Notes: generated by a model not told the origin, from the letters alone. A stretch of 64,000 nucleotides of DNA from Ruminococcus sp. YRD2003 (GCA_900109435.1 FNZT01000003.1:496001-560000); one strand, 5' to 3'; positions 9,601 through 18,236 are shown, counted from the first letter of the stretch. A program made the numbers and translations.

Positions 9601-10547
9601 ACATCATCACCTGCCTGTCTCAGATAACCGTATATCGCGACTCCCGCAGCATTATCACATGAAAACTCAGGAGCTGCGAAGCTCGCTGACGGATAACGGG
9701 CAACTATCCTGTCGCGTATGAGCTTGTCCGACATAACGCCTCCCGCAAAAACGAGCGGCAGACTGCCGAATCTTTCGATAGCACGATCGGTCATCGCGAG
9801 AATGGTCTCGGCTACGAAGTCGAGGCAGTACCTCGCAATATTTTCGGGCTTTTCACCGTTCCCGAGCATCTCCCGACACTTGTTCTCGACACCCGAAAGG
9901 CAGCAGCAGCCGTCCTTGATGACGGGCTTGACCTTGAACCGCTTATCCGCATTCATTGCAAGCTTTTCGAGCTCCGCACCGCACGGGAAGCGAAGTCCGA
10001 GCATAACTCCCGCCCTGTCAACAGCCTGTCCCGCCTTCAGATCGAGCGAATTACCGACCTCAGTGATACTGAGAACGCTGTCGCTGTCAGACTCACACAA
10101 CAGGCAGTCTGTCGTACCGCCGCTGATGTGGAAGGCTATGAATCGTTCTCTGACGAGTGAGAGCCTGTCAGCGGAATAGAGTGCCGCAAGGATATGCCCT
10201 ATCTGGTGAGAAGTCGTGTACAGCTCGGTGCCTGTCGACGCCGAATACGCTCTTGCGTAGCCCTCTCCGACGAGAAAGCACGGCATATATGAGCCCTCGA
10301 CGTTGCGTGGTCTTACAGACGCCGCAACAGTTGCCGACCTTGTGGGACGATACTCGCCGCAAAGCTCCTCTATAAGCTCAGGGAGCTGCTTCGTGTGATG
10401 GAAAACGGCGTCACTCTGTCTGAGCCCGAGCTCGCCCTCCTTCACAGGAAGCAGTCTTTTCCGCTGTATAACGCGGTTCTCGCCGCTGATGTACACTGCG
10501 ACCGAAGTCGTGTAATTACTGGTGTCTATACCGATATGTTCAGGCAT
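9591..10547 (-). CDS. TsaD/Kae1-like protein (M22 glycoprotease family paralogue)
   Basis: ASKHA-fold protein of the Kae1/TsaD/TsaB superfamily. It begins MPEHIGIDTSNYTTSVAVY, carries a HxxxH metal motif in SHQIGH, and has FHISGGTTD and FAGGVMSDK phosphate-binding loops. Canonical TsaD makes t6A in tRNA; this one sits between nusB and xseA rather than with tsaB/tsaE, so it is more likely the divergent paralogue found in many Clostridia whose function is uncertain. ATG at 10547 was chosen because GGAGAGG lies six bases upstream; a longer frame to 10607 lies inside nusB. 318 residues. Confidence 0.8.
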   Translation of the reverse strand: MPEHIGIDTSNYTTSVAVYISGENRVIQRKRLLPVKEGELGLRQSDAVFHHTKQLPELIEELCGEYRPTRSATVAASVRPRNVEGSYMPCFLVGEGYARAYSASTGTELYTTSHQIGHILAALYSADRLSLVRERFIAFHISGGTTDCLLCESDSDSVLSITEVGNSLDLKAGQAVDRAGVMLGLRFPCGAELEKLAMNADKRFKVKPVIKDGCCCLSGVENKCREMLGNGEKPENIARYCLDFVAETILAMTDRAIERFGSLPLVFAGGVMSDKLIRDRIVARYPSASFAAPEFSCDNAAGVAIYGYLRQAGDDVCL

Positions 10548-10950
10548 TTTCAGCCTCTCCGCGGTCGCGGGAGAAAGCTCCGAGCACACCATTGATGAAG
10601 GAGGCATCCTCCTTGTAGGTGTAGGTCATCGCGAGCTTTACTGCTTCGCTTATAGCCGCGCTCATAGGAGTATTCTCATCGTAAATGCATTCATACAGCG
10701 CAATGCGCAGTATGGCATGATTGAGCTTGGAAATACGTGAAAGCTTTCTTGACTTGCTGTAATTCCCGATGATACTGTCGAGCTCCTCCGCATGAACGAG
10801 TGTGCCGTCAACGAGCTGTTTTACCTCGTCATTCACGGTTATCTCATCTATCTCCTCAGCTATCTCATAGAGCTCCTGAATATCATCGTCGCGCAGAAGC
10901 TGTTCAAAAACGAGCTTGAACGCGCTGTCTCTCACATCTCTTCTTGACAT
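10540..10950 (-). CDS. nusB: Transcription antitermination factor NusB
   Basis: All-helical RNA-binding protein of 136 residues that binds boxA with NusE (S10) in rRNA antitermination. It begins MSRRDVRDSAFKLVFEQLL, a typical NusB N-terminus, and ends with AISEAVKLAMTYTYKEDASFINGVLGA in the conserved C-terminal helices. It overlaps the next gene's start by 8 bp and follows the Asp23 gene by 20 bp. Asp23-nusB-xseA-xseB is a classic Firmicutes arrangement. Confidence 0.96.
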   Translation of the reverse strand: MSRRDVRDSAFKLVFEQLLRDDDIQELYEIAEEIDEITVNDEVKQLVDGTLVHAEELDSIIGNYSKSRKLSRISKLNHAILRIALYECIYDENTPMSAAISEAVKLAMTYTYKEDASFINGVLGAFSRDRGEAENA

Positions 10951-10970
10951 TTCATCTCTCCTTTTCTTTT

Positions 10971-11306
10971 TTATTCAAATACCACGCCGTTAACGATGAC
11001 GTTGACTCTCGCCACCGCAACGCCCGTCATATTCTGAACGTCCTCCTTGACCGCGGTCTGCACATCTTCCGCCACTGCGATAGATTTGTAGCCGTTCTTG
11101 ACCTTTATCTTTATATCAAGAGCCGCGACGTCCCCGATGACACCTACGGTTATCGGACCGTTCTTCTTGAGCTTGCTCATCTTGGTTATATCACCGTCAA
11201 GACCTGCCACACCTTTTACCTCAAGGGCGGCAAGTCTGGCAACGGTGATGATAACATCTTCCGAGATGCTGAGCTTGCTCTGTGCGCTCTTTTTAACATC
11301 AGCCAT
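10971..11306 (-). CDS. Asp23/Gls24 family envelope stress response protein
   Basis: A 111-residue Asp23 (DUF322) domain protein. Family features are KLSISEDVIITVARLAALEVKGVAGL at the start and a conserved GVIGDVAALDIKIKV strand region in the middle. Members localise near the membrane and help envelope homeostasis in staphylococci; the role here is inferred only. First gene of the nusB-to-recN operon: the promoter at 11379-11407 is immediately upstream. ATG at 11306 has GGAGG at six bases. Confidence 0.92.
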   Translation of the reverse strand: MADVKKSAQSKLSISEDVIITVARLAALEVKGVAGLDGDITKMSKLKKNGPITVGVIGDVAALDIKIKVKNGYKSIAVAEDVQTAVKEDVQNMTGVAVARVNVIVNGVVFE

Positions 11307-11378
11307 TTTTGTACCTCCGTTGCGCGAAGATTTGAGTGCATTTTTTAATTAAAGTATAATATACACTCCCGCTTCTAT

Positions 11379-11407
11379 ATTATACCAAAAAAATTCAGAA
11401 TATTCAA
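11379..11407 (-). promoter_or_regulatory. SigA-type promoter of the Asp23-nusB-recN operon
   Basis: On the minus strand TTGAAT, 17 bp, TATAAT, about 70 bp before the Asp23 gene start. The -35 abuts the last base of spoIIIAH. It separates constitutive housekeeping transcription from the sporulation operon upstream. Confidence 0.75.
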
Positions 11408-11971
11408 CTACTTTACCTCAAAAATTCTTATATTTTCAGAAGAAATTTCTGTTTCGCCGAGAATAATGTCCTTTATTGCTGCCGCCTGCGCTTTATCGAG
11501 CCCCTCGGTCTTGACCACTACCTTCGCGGACTCACCGTCGAGATAGGCCACACAGTCCTCGAAGCCTTGTGCTTTTACGAGGGATTCGATAGTTCCCTCG
11601 CTCTCTATCAGCTTCGAGACCTCCACTGCGTCGAGAGCATTGACCACCATTTCGTCCTCGGTGAGGTCGCCTCCGCCGATTATTGTCTGGAGAGTCTGTA
11701 CAGCTTCATCACGTCCGTTCATGCGGTCGAGCCTTGCCTGCGCGAAGTAATCGACCTGCTGAGCCTCGCCGCTCTCCGGTGTCGCGTTCACGAACTCGGT
11801 ATCGCCGTAGTTGACCGTATCACCCATTTCCGCGACCTTCACCGACTCGCCATTCTTAGTGAACTTAGCAGGTGTTGTCGTATAGTTTATGTAGACCGCT
11901 ATCGCCAGCATGAGCGTGAGGCAGGTCATGATTATCTGCTTCTTTCCGATGATTATAGTTGGTTTTTTCAT
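11408..11971 (-). CDS. spoIIIAH: Stage III sporulation protein AH
   Basis: Mother-cell membrane protein that pairs with forespore SpoIIQ to form the channel between mother cell and forespore. One N-terminal membrane segment lies at about 14-28. The C-terminal half, including EDCVAYLDGESAKVVVKTEGLDKAQAAAIKDIILGET, is the YscJ/FliF-like ring domain typical of SpoIIIAH. 187 residues. Last gene of the eight-gene spoIIIA operon. SigE-dependent expression is expected from the family and the promoter found upstream of spoIIIAA. Confidence 0.93.
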   Translation of the reverse strand: MKKPTIIIGKKQIIMTCLTLMLAIAVYINYTTTPAKFTKNGESVKVAEMGDTVNYGDTEFVNATPESGEAQQVDYFAQARLDRMNGRDEAVQTLQTIIGGGDLTEDEMVVNALDAVEVSKLIESEGTIESLVKAQGFEDCVAYLDGESAKVVVKTEGLDKAQAAAIKDIILGETEISSENIRIFEVK

Positions 11972-11981
11972 AGTTTGCTCC

Positions 11982-12512
11982 TCATTTCATCTTAGTAACG
12001 TATATTCTTGCGGTGGATATTCCCAGAGCAGCCGATACAGCCTTATATATCCGCTCCTCGACCGCAGGGTCGCCGCAGCCCGTACATACGACCACGGCTC
12101 CTGTTACAGCAGGTACCTCCACCATCTCAACGAGCGGCTCGCGCTGCCCGCTCCCTCCTGTCATAACATATTTTTTCTCCTCCTCCGTTCTGTTATCCTG
12201 ACTGCTCTTCCTGCCCTCGGCAGCATAGACATAGCGCTCGCCCGTCCCGACCGTGAGATACACCTCTACCTCTCCCGCCCCGTCTATACGGCGCAGGAAG
12301 TCACGCAGCCTGTTCTCGGTCTCACGGCAGTAGCTCTCAGACTGTGACGCCGCTGAAACAGGAGACTCGGGAAGCTGCGGCGAGGTCTGCTTCTTGTCCG
12401 ACAGAAAAGATGATATAAGTATCAGAAGCAGCCCCGCTGTCCCGAGAGCTGTGACGGCTATCGCTGAATTCTTGCTCCCGAGCAGTTCTCCGAGCTTACC
12501 AAATTTCTTCAT
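11982..12512 (-). CDS. spoIIIAG: Stage III sporulation protein AG
   Basis: Ring-forming component of the SpoIIIA-SpoIIQ feeding channel. One membrane helix at about 18-37 (AVTALGTAGLLLILISSFL) is followed by an external region that includes GAGEVEVYLTVGTGERYVYA and the conserved tail GCGDPAVEERIYKAVSAALGI. 176 residues. The start overlaps the spoIIIAF stop by 17 bp and the stop is 10 bp from spoIIIAH. Confidence 0.93.
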   Translation of the reverse strand: MKKFGKLGELLGSKNSAIAVTALGTAGLLLILISSFLSDKKQTSPQLPESPVSAASQSESYCRETENRLRDFLRRIDGAGEVEVYLTVGTGERYVYAAEGRKSSQDNRTEEEKKYVMTGGSGQREPLVEMVEVPAVTGAVVVCTGCGDPAVEERIYKAVSAALGISTARIYVTKMK

Positions 12513-12957
12513 TCACGACCTCCGTTTCGTCCCCGAGCGTGCATCGTATGACCTCCGCTGCGCCCGCGATATCTTCTGTGTCCACCGTCACTCTACTAAT
12601 AGATATGCTCCCGTCAGACAAAATATTAACCTCCGCTGAGATTTTTTTGCAGTCTATCCCTGCGGCGGCTAACTGCTCTATAAGGATATTCTCCACATTC
12701 GTGGCAGTCTGCTCTGCGAGAGCACGGTCATACAGCTCCTGCTGATATTCCGTATCCGAGAGCTCATATGCACCTATCTCCGGAAGAGCAAGATCAGAAA
12801 AGCCGCTCACGAAAGGCGCTGTTATCACAAGCGCGAGGAGTATGTCCAGTATCAGCTTGAGCTGCCCCTTCATTTTTAAGCTGCCTGCCGTCTGACCAAT
12901 AAGGCATTTTGCCGCCGTGACCGAACACACTGCAAGCACTGCTGCTTTTATGTCCAT
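12496..12957 (-). CDS. spoIIIAF: Stage III sporulation protein AF
   Basis: Membrane protein of the spoIIIA operon with two N-terminal hydrophobic helices, the second being LKLILDILLALVITAPFVSG, and a soluble C-terminal ring-building-like domain. ATG at 12957 (MDIKAAVLAV) has GGGGTGAG three bases upstream and was preferred over an in-frame upstream codon at 12975 that lies inside spoIIIAE. About 153 residues. Recognition rests partly on gene order, since this subunit diverges quickly. Confidence 0.88.
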   Translation of the reverse strand: MDIKAAVLAVCSVTAAKCLIGQTAGSLKMKGQLKLILDILLALVITAPFVSGFSDLALPEIGAYELSDTEYQQELYDRALAEQTATNVENILIEQLAAAGIDCKKISAEVNILSDGSISISRVTVDTEDIAGAAEVIRCTLGDETEVVNEEIW

Positions 12958-12961
12958 AAAC

Positions 12962-14062
12962 TCACCCCTGTCCAATAGACTGTGTCAGTATCGCCGATGA
13001 TATCACGAACATCAGCGAATAGCACACCAGTACACACTGCGCCGCTGCAAGACCTCCGTCAAGACTTTTAAGCAGCTTTGACACCGACGGTGCACCAAAC
13101 ATATCTGCTGCGGCAGCTCCGAGCAGCATTACGCCGCGATACACGAACAGCTCCAGTACCTTCGGAAGAAGTAGCAAGATGATACCGATAATACCTGCCG
13201 CACCGACGGTGCTGCCGATAATCTCAAAGCTGCCCTTGACTGTGGCATATGCATCGGAAACAGCTCCGCCGACGATCGGCACAGCTCCCGAAATAAGTGA
13301 TTTTACAGCCTTCACTGCAACTCCGTCAGCCTTTCCCGCTATGGTGCATTTGAGCGTTACAAATCCCGTAAAGAGCCCCATAACAAGGGTGATGCTCCAA
13401 GTCAGCGCCTTTTTGAGCAGTCCGACCACGCTATCGAGCGCTGAATCGGGAAAAACGCTCCCCGTCACGGAGAGTGCAGTAGTCGCACCGAGTATCGGCA
13501 TGAGCAAGCTCTCGGACAATTCGGTTATGAGCTCCGAAGCGCCGAGTATCAGCATATGGTACACGCCAGCGGAAGCCGCCCCGCCGCACATCACCGATAC
13601 AGCTGTAAACACGGGAACAAAGACTATGATGAATCCGCCGCAAAGCTCTATCTCCTCAACGGTAGAGCGATAAACGTCTATGAGCTGCGGAGCAGTCACC
13701 GCCGCTGCTGCCGTAACGCAGACCATATCATAGTTACTGCCCGATGTACCTCCAAGTGTGCTGCCTGCCGAAGCTCGGAGCACCGAAGCTGCCGCGATAA
13801 CAAGCATGATCGCGGAAAGAAGCCTTATCGGAGCAGCAAGACGAGCTTCGACCCTGTCACTAACGACAGACGCCAGCTCACCGAAGCTTAGCGAAGAAAT
13901 GTCGTCATAGCCGATACCGAGGTCAAACTCCGCAAGAGCATCATCAAGCTGTTCTGTTACTTCTGCATAGACTTCATCGGGCTCGTCCGCAATCGCAGTA
14001 TACGGCACGACAACCGCCAGCAAGAGCACAAAGCTCAAAGCCGCAATAATAGTATTTCTCAT
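12962..14062 (-). CDS. spoIIIAE: Stage III sporulation protein AE
   Basis: Polytopic membrane protein with an N-terminal signal-like segment (RNTIIAALSFVLLLAVVVPY) and about seven further hydrophobic segments. The stretch GLFTGFVTLKCTIAGKADGVAVKAVK is characteristic of SpoIIIAE. It probably forms the membrane core of the mother-cell export complex. ATG at 14062 with GAGGTG upstream was chosen over GTG at 14074. About 366 residues. Confidence 0.94.
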   Translation of the reverse strand: MRNTIIAALSFVLLLAVVVPYTAIADEPDEVYAEVTEQLDDALAEFDLGIGYDDISSLSFGELASVVSDRVEARLAAPIRLLSAIMLVIAAASVLRASAGSTLGGTSGSNYDMVCVTAAAAVTAPQLIDVYRSTVEEIELCGGFIIVFVPVFTAVSVMCGGAASAGVYHMLILGASELITELSESLLMPILGATTALSVTGSVFPDSALDSVVGLLKKALTWSITLVMGLFTGFVTLKCTIAGKADGVAVKAVKSLISGAVPIVGGAVSDAYATVKGSFEIIGSTVGAAGIIGIILLLLPKVLELFVYRGVMLLGAAAADMFGAPSVSKLLKSLDGGLAAAQCVLVCYSLMFVISSAILTQSIGQG

Positions 14063-14070
14063 GCCACACC

Positions 14071-14460
14071 TCACAAAATCTCGGTGATACGCGAAATAAG
14101 AGTCCTAACGAGAGGAAGGCTGATGAAAGTCACCGCTCCCCGCCCCCACAGTTCAGCCGCTGAAGCGATAGCAGTCTCACCGCTGTCCCTGCACAGGTCG
14201 GAGGTTATCTGCGTGATGAGGCAGATTGCAGTCGCCTTAAAAACAAGTGATATGTAGCTCTCGGGGAGCCCCGAATCGAGGAAGATATCACGAATATCGT
14301 CAAGCACGGGTGTGAGCATCCCAAAGAGAGCTCCGGTAACTGCGACGCAAGCTGCAAGAGAAATAAACAACGACTGTTCGCGTACATACTGCCGCAGAAG
14401 AACAGCCAATATCGCAGAAGCAACGCAGAAAACAGCAGTTGAAAAAGCATTCTCTACCAT
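14071..14460 (-). CDS. spoIIIAD: Stage III sporulation protein AD
   Basis: A 129-residue membrane protein with four hydrophobic segments and the conserved LVFKATAICLITQITSDLCRDSGETAIASA core of SpoIIIAD, residues of a FliQ-like export subunit. Its start overlaps spoIIIAC by 7 bp. Confidence 0.93.
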   Translation of the reverse strand: MVENAFSTAVFCVASAILAVLLRQYVREQSLFISLAACVAVTGALFGMLTPVLDDIRDIFLDSGLPESYISLVFKATAICLITQITSDLCRDSGETAIASAAELWGRGAVTFISLPLVRTLISRITEIL

Positions 14461-14651
14461 AGTCCGAAAACAGATTTCACAGTGTCAAACAGCCCGCCTA
14501 TCTCCCGCACGATGATAAGGAGCACAACAATGAGTCCAGCAAGAGTAGTCATCATTGCCTGTTCCTCACGCTCTGCGCGCTTCAGAACGAGATTGAGCAC
14601 AGCAACGATTATCCCCACTCCTGCAATTTTAAAAATAAGGTCTATGTCCAT
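14454..14651 (-). CDS. spoIIIAC: Stage III sporulation protein AC
   Basis: Small FliQ-like membrane protein of 65 residues with two helices: FKIAGVGIIVAVLNLVLK, then LAGLIVVLLIIVREI. The RAEREEQAMMTTLAG loop between them is typical. ATG at 14651 lies eight bases after AAAGGA; a TTG two codons earlier is less likely. Confidence 0.93.
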   Translation of the reverse strand: MDIDLIFKIAGVGIIVAVLNLVLKRAEREEQAMMTTLAGLIVVLLIIVREIGGLFDTVKSVFGLW

Positions 14652-14664
14652 TGCCAACGTCCTT

Positions 14665-15168
14665 TCATATCACAAGGATACCGACCATAACGCCGAAAAG
14701 AAGCCCCACGCTGCGGTAGAGTCTCCCTTTGCGGAGGTACGCCTCGCTTCTTTTCTTTTCGGTCTCTGAGAGCGTGTGCTCGAGCCAGCGAATCGAATCG
14801 ACCTGACTTTCGCTGTCACTGCGACCAATTATATTGCCGAGTTTGAGAAGTACATCTTCTTCGTCATCAGCAAATCCTGCCGACCTGACTGCATTTTCCC
14901 AGCAAATGCGAAAGTTTTCTCCACTCTCGAAGCTCTTAGGCAAAGACTCCAAAAACGTGAGTGCCGAGAGCTCGCTGTCACGCCTGAGTTCCGCACACAC
15001 AGAGTAGACATCATCACACCTGTAGCCGACAAGGAAAGCTGTCCTTTGCAGCAACCTAACTATCAGCGCACATAACTTCTGCTCGCGTCGAAGTTTTTCT
15101 GCAAACGCAAAGCCGACTATCCCGCCCGCAGCCGCAAATGCAGCGGAAGCGACAAATCTCATCATCAT
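14665..15168 (-). CDS. spoIIIAB: Stage III sporulation protein AB
   Basis: A 167-residue protein with an N-terminal membrane segment (about 4-24), a helical cytoplasmic region and a C-terminal segment (GRLYRSVGLLFGVMVGILVI). This resembles type II secretion/GspF-like subunits, as known for SpoIIIAB. ATG at 15168 follows GGAG at seven bases. It starts 1 bp after the spoIIIAA stop. Confidence 0.92.
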   Translation of the reverse strand: MMMRFVASAAFAAAGGIVGFAFAEKLRREQKLCALIVRLLQRTAFLVGYRCDDVYSVCAELRRDSELSALTFLESLPKSFESGENFRICWENAVRSAGFADDEEDVLLKLGNIIGRSDSESQVDSIRWLEHTLSETEKKRSEAYLRKGRLYRSVGLLFGVMVGILVI

Positions 15169-15169
15169 A

Positions 15170-16066
15170 TCAGAGCTCCCTCACATCGAGAACTTTCCCG
15201 GGAGATGACGCGCCCGCAAGAAAAGCTGCTCTTGCGAAGAGACCTGCTGAAAGGAGTTTTTTCGCAAAGGGACGGCGTTTCAGTGCTTCGAAGCTGTTCG
15301 CATGGACAGTCGCGATGAAGCTGATCCCACAGCCCGCCCCCGCGAGCATAGCCTCGGTATCGGAATCATCGGCTATCTCATCACATATGATCCAGTCAGG
15401 CGAGAGAGAGCGTATAGCAGAGACAACACCTATATTACGCGGACAACCGCTCATCACATTTGTAAGCACGCCGACATCGCTGCCAAACTGTCCGCCCGAA
15501 ACAGCAGCTATCTCACCGCGCTCATCAATGAGAGCGACTTTCTTTCGTCTGCCGATCATACGGCTGATATCACGAAGAAGCGTAGTCTTGCCCGAGTTCA
15601 CACCTCCGCAGATGAGGAGCCCGCCGTCAATAAGACCGACAAGCTCGTCCGCGCAGCCAATAACACAGCGTGAGATACGGAAACTGATACCCGTGACCTC
15701 AGTTATTATTCCGTCCAAGTTATACACGCCTGATATACCCGCACGAATACCATTTCCTACGATAAAATAACCCTGCCTGAACTCGCTGACATGACTGTGG
15801 AATGAAAAATGTGTGACGGAATCAATGGTCTTACGAATATCCTCAGCAGTACACCTCACGCAGGAGGTATTGCTGCTGCTTGCGGTGAGAGAGTTCCCCG
15901 TAAGGAAAGCTATCCTGTCAGGAAAGACAGCGGCAACAGGTTGTCCCAGATAAAGCCGTATCTCCGTAACTTCGCTGCTTATAGCTCCGACTGAGCGCAA
16001 AAGCGTCACTCTCAGCCTCTCGCTGAGGTGATCTGCAATTATCTCAAGGCTTGTACGTTCATTCAT
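15170..16066 (-). CDS. spoIIIAA: Stage III sporulation protein AA (secretion-type ATPase)
   Basis: AAA/VirB11-like ATPase that powers the SpoIIIA complex. Walker A is at about 154-162 (GGVNSGKTT), and KVALIDERGEIAA matches Walker B. The DWIICDEIADDSD and AGAGCGISFIATVHANS stretches are typical of secretion ATPases. ATG at 16066 (MNERTSLEII) has AGGAG eight bases upstream; the ATG at 16072 is too close to it. 298 residues. First gene of a complete spoIIIA operon, implying the lineage keeps at least part of the endospore programme. Confidence 0.95.
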   Translation of the reverse strand: MNERTSLEIIADHLSERLRVTLLRSVGAISSEVTEIRLYLGQPVAAVFPDRIAFLTGNSLTASSSNTSCVRCTAEDIRKTIDSVTHFSFHSHVSEFRQGYFIVGNGIRAGISGVYNLDGIITEVTGISFRISRCVIGCADELVGLIDGGLLICGGVNSGKTTLLRDISRMIGRRKKVALIDERGEIAAVSGGQFGSDVGVLTNVMSGCPRNIGVVSAIRSLSPDWIICDEIADDSDTEAMLAGAGCGISFIATVHANSFEALKRRPFAKKLLSAGLFARAAFLAGASSPGKVLDVREL

Positions 16067-16086
16067 TTTCATCGCTCCTTTACTAC

Positions 16087-16115
16087 AGTGTATGCAGAGC
16101 AAAAGAGTAATAGAA
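16087..16115 (-). promoter_or_regulatory. SigE-like promoter of the spoIIIA operon
   Basis: On the minus strand the octamer CATACACT (16087-16094) matches the Bacillus SigE -10 consensus CATACAnT. TTCTAT(T) lies 14-15 bp upstream at the -35 position. Transcription would begin about 15-20 bp before the spoIIIAA start. The assignment is by consensus only. Confidence 0.6.
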
Positions 16116-16131
16116 CAAAGAGAGCATCAAG

Positions 16132-16166
16132 GCGAAAAAAAAACAGCGTACCAAAGTACGCTGTTT
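16132..16166 (-). terminator. Intrinsic terminator after the sugar ABC permease genes
   Basis: Perfect 11-bp stem (16141-16151 with 16156-16166, loop CAAA), followed on the minus strand by a run of Ts. It closes the sugar transporter operon 10 bp after the permease stop and insulates spoIIIA. Confidence 0.9.
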
Positions 16167-16176
16167 ATAAGTGAAA

Positions 16177-17070
16177 TTATTCCTTTACACCACCAAGAGC
16201 AACACCTGCGATGATGAATCTCGAGAGGAATACGTAAGCGATAATGATCGGGATGATAGCCATTGCGATAGCAAGGTAAATAGCACCGTAATCATTGAAT
16301 CGGTCAGACGACTGAATAGCCGAGATCATCATAGGAAGGGTCTTCTTGCTGACCTTAACATTGATAAGGATCATGTTAGGAGTATAGAAGTTGTTCCAGC
16401 TTGCGATGAAAGCGAAGATAGCCTGAACAGCTATAGCGGGCTTCATCATCGGGATAGCGATAGAAACGAATGTCCTGAACTCGCCGCAGCCGTCGATACG
16501 AGCAGCCTCAACGATATCAAGCGGGAATGAAGACTTCATATACGACCTCATAAAGTATACTACACCCGGAGCTGCAATAGAGGGAAGAATAAGGGGCCAG
16601 TATGTATTTGTGAGGTGGATCTTGGACATGAAGCTCAGGAAACCTGCTGATGTTACCTGCATAGGAACCATCATTACAAGAAGAACAACCGCATAGGAGA
16701 TCTCCTTGAGCTTGAAATCGTAAACATGGATACCGTAAGCTGTAAGAGCTGAGAAGAAAACAGTAAGGAAGCACGAACAGCAAGTGATAATCAAGCTGTT
16801 TCTGTAACCATAAAGAGCACGGTAGTTCAGTCTGTAGTCGGCACTTGTAACCATTTTGTAGTTGTCAAAGATGTGAGTGCTGGGAATGAAGCTGATACCG
16901 TTAGCAATAGAAGTATGGTCACGTGTTGCGTTTACGAGAAGGATATATATCGGAAATAAACAGATGATTGTAAGGATAGTGAACCAGATAAAGAGGATAG
17001 CCGACTTGAGAATGATCTTTGTTCTGTAGTTATCCTTGGTTTTTCCATAGACTGAATTCATTTTACTCAT
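16177..17070 (-). CDS. Carbohydrate ABC transporter permease (MalG type)
   Basis: Inner-membrane permease of a CUT1-type sugar importer with six predicted helices. The EAA loop motif is VEAARIDGCGEFRTFVSIAIPMMKPA. 297 residues. Its start overlaps the stop of the partner permease by 4 bp. ATG at 17070 follows GGAGG at nine bases. The substrate is not identifiable from the permease; a plant oligosaccharide is plausible given the dockerin proteins nearby. Confidence 0.92.
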   Translation of the reverse strand: MSKMNSVYGKTKDNYRTKIILKSAILFIWFTILTIICLFPIYILLVNATRDHTSIANGISFIPSTHIFDNYKMVTSADYRLNYRALYGYRNSLIITCCSCFLTVFFSALTAYGIHVYDFKLKEISYAVVLLVMMVPMQVTSAGFLSFMSKIHLTNTYWPLILPSIAAPGVVYFMRSYMKSSFPLDIVEAARIDGCGEFRTFVSIAIPMMKPAIAVQAIFAFIASWNNFYTPNMILINVKVSKKTLPMMISAIQSSDRFNDYGAIYLAIAMAIIPIIIAYVFLSRFIIAGVALGGVKE

Positions 17071-18131
17071 ATTGAAAAACCTCCAAACTGTTTACTTTCT
17101 GCCTTGAGCTGTTTTGCGATCTTCTTTCTCTGCTTCTTCTTAGCGATCTCGTCCTTATCACGAGTCATATAGAACGCGATACAGCCGAGGATAAGAGTGA
17201 TGAAGAACAGAAGAATTGACGCAGCACCTGAGTAACCGAGCTTACTCTGATTCAGGTCAGCAACGTGGAAGTAGCTGTAAATAAGAGCAGCAATAGTCTC
17301 AACGTGCTCGCCGACCTTACCGTCCTTATTATAGAGGTAAGGAATATCGAACATCTGAAGACCACCGATCATAGATGTAACAAGAGTATAAGCCATGATG
17401 GGAGTAAGGAGGGGCAGAGTGATCTTGCGGAAAACTTGTCCCGAGCTTGCGCCGTCAATAGCAGCAGCCTCGAAAAGTGAGGGGTTGATACCCTGGATAC
17501 CGGACATGAGCATGATCATGGTATTACCGAACCACATCCATGTCTGGATGAACATGATGATTATACGTGAAGGCCAAATACCCTCAATGAAGGGGATACA
17601 ATCGACCTTGTTACCGGGAAGCGACTTTACGATACCGATCTTGTTAAGAAGGGAGTTGATCGCACCGGGGTTTGTCTCAGACTGACCGCAGAGCTGTACA
17701 AAGAGTACGGCAACTGAAGCAGCAGTGATGATATTGGGAAGATACATAACTATCTTGAAGAATTCCTTGCCCGGGATCTTGAGGTTTGCTTCGGTGAACC
17801 AAACCGCAAGGGAAAGAGAAAGAATGATCTGAGGAATGAAGTTACCCACCCAAAGGATAACCGTATTGCCAAGAGTTCTGAGGAAGCTCTCATGAACCTG
17901 AGTAGCGAGAGCAAACTGGTTCTTGGAACCGAATAAAAGGTCTGTGTAGTTCTTGACACCGACAAAAGTATCGAGACCTGTGTCACTATTACCGTGGAAA
18001 GATACGATGAACGTATTGATCAACGGCCAGAACTGGAAGAAGAGATAAACAATAAAAAATGGCAGTATGAAAATATAGCCATACTTAGCGTAGCTTATAG
18101 ATTTAATGCGGCGCTGAGCAGCTGTTGCCAT
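17067..18131 (-). CDS. Carbohydrate ABC transporter permease (MalF type)
   Basis: Partner permease with an N-terminal helix (YIFILPFFIVYLFFQFWPLI), about six helices in all, and the EAA loop FEAAAIDGASSGQVFRKITLPLL. ATG at 18131 follows GAGAGGG at eight bases; the longer frame begins at a non-ATG codon. About 354 residues. It is separated from the binding-protein gene by about 100 bp containing a 12-bp hairpin. No ATPase gene is present, so the system must borrow a shared ATPase (MsmK-like) from elsewhere. Confidence 0.92.
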   Translation of the reverse strand: MATAAQRRIKSISYAKYGYIFILPFFIVYLFFQFWPLINTFIVSFHGNSDTGLDTFVGVKNYTDLLFGSKNQFALATQVHESFLRTLGNTVILWVGNFIPQIILSLSLAVWFTEANLKIPGKEFFKIVMYLPNIITAASVAVLFVQLCGQSETNPGAINSLLNKIGIVKSLPGNKVDCIPFIEGIWPSRIIIMFIQTWMWFGNTMIMLMSGIQGINPSLFEAAAIDGASSGQVFRKITLPLLTPIMAYTLVTSMIGGLQMFDIPYLYNKDGKVGEHVETIAALIYSYFHVADLNQSKLGYSGAASILLFFITLILGCIAFYMTRDKDEIAKKKQRKKIAKQLKAESKQFGGFSI

Positions 18132-18172
18132 AACACACACCCTCTCGTGAATTGATTAGTAACAAATATACA

Positions 18173-18200
18173 CCTACGGAATACATAAGTATTCCGTAGG
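18173..18200 (-). other. Intercistronic 12-bp hairpin between binding protein and permease
   Basis: Perfect inverted repeat CCTACGGAATAC / GTATTCCGTAGG with loop ATAA and no T-run. It lies between the binding-protein stop and the first permease. Such hairpins usually protect the 3' end of the abundant binding-protein message while allowing some read-through. Confidence 0.8.
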
Positions 18201-18236
18201 CATAATTTGTGTTAAATGTTATGTTGTTTTAAGGGA

